Assembly (NCBI RefSeq): GCF_030758415.1
Contig: NZ_CP132334.1
Location: 3,174,001-3,238,000 of the forward strand
Source of the DNA: Parvularcula sp. IMCC14364
GTDB taxonomy: Bacteria > Pseudomonadota > Alphaproteobacteria > Caulobacterales > Parvularculaceae
DNA: 64,000 nt
Direction: 5' to 3'
The position numbers were made by a program, and so were the translations under genes. The number at the start of each line of letters is the position of its first letter. Position 1 is the first letter of the stretch. The notes below the pieces were generated by a model. The model was not told where the DNA came from and did no database searches. It saw nothing but the letters and a program-made list of their open reading frames with translations. This document shows positions 61,782 through 64,000 of the stretch, piece by piece.

Positions 61782-63389
61782 TCACGGCGTGTAATAAGTC
61801 GGGGAGCCGGGGCCGACTGGAAGGCCAAGGCCGAAAGTCCAGAGTACGAAGAAAGCAGACCATATCAGGATGAAGAACATGGAATAGGGGAGCATCATGG
61901 CAATCAATGTGCCAACACCAAGGTTTTTATCGTACCGTGTTGCCCAGGCAAGGATAAGGCCGAAATAGCTCATCATTGGTGTAATGATGTTCGTGCTGGA
62001 GTCACCAATACGATAGGCAGCCTGAATGGTTTCCGGTGAATAGCCAATAAGCATCAGCATGGGCACGAAAATGGGGGCAGTGACCGCCCACTGGGCAGAA
62101 GCCGAGCCAAGCGAGAGATTGATGATAGCGCACATGAGGATGAAAAAGAAAAAGACGGCAGGGCCGGTCATGCCCGTATCCTGCAGGAACTGCGCGCCGG
62201 TCACCGCACTGATTGCACCGAGATTGGTCCACCCGAAAAAGGCTACAAACTGTGCCGCAAAAAATACCAGCACGATATAAAGCCCGAGAGAGGCGAGCGC
62301 GGCAGACATGGCGTCGATCACATCACGGTCGGTTTTCATCGTCCCGACCACACGTCCATAGGCATAGCCAGTAACAATGAAGAAAATCAGTATCCAGACA
62401 ACAAAACCACGGAAGAAAGGAGAATTGATCCGGTCCCCGGTGTCGGGGTTTCGTAAAATGCCCCATTCCGGCAGCAGTGTGATCGCCATCAGGGCGAGGA
62501 CACCCAGCAGGGCAATACCGGCCCAGAGCAGGCCTTTTTTCTCTTCGCCCGTCAGTTGCTCCATCATGCGCTTGTCGAGAATGTCAGGGTCAGCGCGGGA
62601 GGTGTCATACGTGCCGAGTTTCGGTTCAACGATGAAGATTGTCACCAGTGAGCCGACCAGCGTGATCAGGAAGGTGGAGGCGACCATGAAATACCAGTTT
62701 GCCGTGGCCACCACCACATATCCCGGATCTATCAGGCGGGCAGCTTCTTGCGTGATCCCGGCGAGCAGCGGGTCAATGGTGCCGATCAGCAGGTTGGCGC
62801 TGTAGCCGCCCGAAACACCTGCAAAGGCTGCGGCCATGCCCGCGAGCGGGTGGCGGCCAAGGGCATAGAAGATTGCCCCTGCAAGCGGGATGAGCACAAC
62901 ATACCCAACTTCGGACGCGGTGTTGGAGACAATCCCGGCAAAGACGATCGCGACTGTGACCACATGGCGCGGCGCAGACAGCACCATTGCCCTCACAGCA
63001 GCGGACAGCAGGCCAGAGCGTTCAGCCACACCGACGCCAAGCATGGCAACGAGCACGACGCCGAGCGGGGCAAAGCCGGTAAAGTTCGTCGTCAGACTGG
63101 TAAATATGCGTCGTACACCATCACCGTTCAAAAGACTGACGGCGCGGATCATGCCATCATCGGCAACGCCTGCTGCCCCTGCCGGGCGCGGGTCGACGAC
63201 CGCAAGGCCGAGCCAGCCAAACAGACCGGACAGGAGGACAATGCCTACGGCGAGAATGGCGAAAAGAGTGACCGGATGGGGCAGGAGATTGCCGAGCCAT
63301 TCAACGGTATCAAGAAAACGGGTGAAACTGTTGCGCTTTGGCGCCTGCGCCTTTGCATCGGATGGGGCTTTGGCTGGAGCTTTGGTCAT
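61782..63389 (-). CDS. AbgT family p-aminobenzoyl-glutamate type transporter
   Basis: 535 residues with about thirteen helices. Family motifs are RFLDTVEWLGNLLPHPVTLF at the N-terminus, GVAERSGLLSAAVRAM, SEVGYVVLIPLAG, and GSASAQWAVTAPIFVPML plus GDSSTNIITPMMSYF near the C-terminus. AbgT members import p-aminobenzoyl-glutamate (E. coli) or export antimetabolites and p-aminobenzoate (MtrF/YdaH). It lies between trpB (30 bp upstream) and trpA (166 bp downstream) on the same strand. Confidence 0.92.
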   Translation of the reverse strand: MTKAPAKAPSDAKAQAPKRNSFTRFLDTVEWLGNLLPHPVTLFAILAVGIVLLSGLFGWLGLAVVDPRPAGAAGVADDGMIRAVSLLNGDGVRRIFTSLTTNFTGFAPLGVVLVAMLGVGVAERSGLLSAAVRAMVLSAPRHVVTVAIVFAGIVSNTASEVGYVVLIPLAGAIFYALGRHPLAGMAAAFAGVSGGYSANLLIGTIDPLLAGITQEAARLIDPGYVVVATANWYFMVASTFLITLVGSLVTIFIVEPKLGTYDTSRADPDILDKRMMEQLTGEEKKGLLWAGIALLGVLALMAITLLPEWGILRNPDTGDRINSPFFRGFVVWILIFFIVTGYAYGRVVGTMKTDRDVIDAMSAALASLGLYIVLVFFAAQFVAFFGWTNLGAISAVTGAQFLQDTGMTGPAVFFFFILMCAIINLSLGSASAQWAVTAPIFVPMLMLIGYSPETIQAAYRIGDSSTNIITPMMSYFGLILAWATRYDKNLGVGTLIAMMLPYSMFFILIWSAFFVLWTFGLGLPVGPGSPTYYTP

Positions 63390-63419
63390 GGTGCAGGGGT
63401 CCCCCGTGAAAATCAGTCT

Positions 63420-64000
63420 CTATACGGCTGCGCCCAATGCGTCAGCGACGGTGAAGATGTCCTTGTCACCGCGCCCGCACATGTTCAGGAGCAAAATCTG
63501 ATCGTTGCGCATCTCGCGGGCCTTGTCGATGGCACGGGCAAGGGCGTGCGATGGCTCCAGCGCCGGAATGATACCTTCCTGCGCGCAGCATATCTGAAAC
63601 GCGGCCAGTGCTTCTTCATCGGTGGCCGAGAGATAGGAAACGCGGCCGGTCTCATGCAGCCAGGAATGTTCAGGGCCGATGCCGGGATAGTCGAGACCGG
63701 CGGAGATTGAATGAGCGTCGGCAATCTGTCCGTGATCATCCTGCAGGAGGTAAGTGCGGTTGCCATGCAGGACGCCAGGCTTGCCACCTGTCAGCGAGGC
63801 GGCGTGTTTGTCTGTCGTGACCCCATGGCCAGCTGCTTCAACGCCAATCATCTCGACCTCGCGGTCATCCAGGAAGGGATGGAACAGGCCAATGGCGTTG
63901 GAGCCGCCGCCGATGCAGGCCATAATAACATCCGGCAGGCGGCCTTCTGCTTCGTGCATCTGTTCTTTGGCTTCATGGCCGATCACGGACTGAAAATCAC
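63420..64000 (-). CDS. trpB: Tryptophan synthase beta subunit (N-terminus beyond the window)
   Basis: The last 193 residues are present; the frame is open at the window edge. [24 protein letters not shown] binds the PLP phosphate (GGGSNA), followed by [30 protein letters not shown] and [16 protein letters not shown], the conserved C-terminal half of TrpB. It joins indole and serine to make tryptophan. Confidence 0.97.
   Translation of the reverse strand, partial: DFQSVIGHEAKEQMHEAEGRLPDVIMACIGGGSNAIGLFHPFLDDREVEMIGVEAAGHGVTTDKHAASLTGGKPGVLHGNRTYLLQDDHGQIADAHSISAGLDYPGIGPEHSWLHETGRVSYLSATDEEALAAFQICCAQEGIIPALEPSHALARAIDKAREMRNDQILLLNMCGRGDKDIFTVADALGAAV

Noticed and set aside
62748-63710. 320-codon plus-strand frame opposite abgT/trpB
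   Set aside because: It spans two strongly supported minus-strand genes and its translation is low-complexity and charged without motifs.
1-64000. CRISPR arrays, rRNA genes, insertion sequences, prophage structural genes
   Set aside because: No regularly spaced repeats, rRNA segments, transposase or phage genes were seen on either strand.

Overview
The window looks like chromosomal DNA of an alphaproteobacterium of moderate GC. The evidence is family content and gene order: hemW and rdgB near a divergent LppC / rsmI-yraN-BON-gshB block, sdhCDAB, trpB..trpA-accD-folC, CnoX-LON-Trm112, a DUF2244 gene close to nth, a long-form isocitrate lyase facing a ScfR-type regulator, and a PEP-CTERM protein with the 'PEPGTWAMMLIGF' anchor seen in many alphaproteobacteria. 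AlkB, a P450, two Fe/2OG-type oxygenases, a fatty acid desaturase and the glyoxylate-shunt enzyme suggest an aerobic heterotroph that can use alkanes or lipids. I cannot name the genus.

Layout: 1-11.5 kb holds a truncated PAS histidine kinase, comM, a lipase, DUF817, gshB, a BON lipoprotein, yraN, rsmI, LppC, hemW and rdgB. 11.5-13.4 kb is an unusual small-protein cassette: four operator-like dyads, two paralogous 43-residue membrane peptides each followed by a near-identical RNA-like hairpin, a DUF2975 membrane protein, a small XRE regulator and two more tiny membrane proteins. 13.4-21.2 kb holds DUF2244, DUF2853, nth-pyrF, an HD protein, a 2OG oxygenase and a three-gene glycosyltransferase operon. 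21.3-25.2 kb holds a zinc peptidase and a second XRE/membrane module: Imm_superinfect-like protein, three small membrane proteins, XRE and a CPBP protease, behind three copies of a TGTAAAG-N4-CTTTACA dyad. 25.2-29.3 kb has a frameshifted YbjN gene and sdhCDAB. 29.3-37.4 kb has PEP-CTERM, GST, an ArsC-like phosphatase, TauD, DUF4153, aceA and its likely regulator. 37.4-43.8 kb has a GT2, an FkbM methyltransferase, a class IV aminotransferase, rlmN, and alkB divergent from a TetR gene across a perfect 21-bp palindrome. 43.8-47.5 kb has a VapC remnant, argG and an ABC exporter.

47.5-52 kb is a CnoX-LON-Trm112 block interrupted by two opposite-strand genes, a TolB/TPR membrane protein and a protein resembling the Pycsar effector PycTM. 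52-58.3 kb has a prolyl-tRNA deacylase, tRNA-Gly, a sulfotransferase, a cytochrome c lipoprotein, a P450, RluA, a desaturase and a GyrI-like protein. 58.4-64 kb is folC-accD-trpA-abgT-trpB on the minus strand, with an AbgT transporter inside the trp run.

The most interesting features are the 11.5-13.4 kb cassette (selection on the peptide tails, structure-preserving changes in the hairpins, an ordered operator array), the second XRE module, and the PycTM-like pair. Their functions are inferred, not shown.
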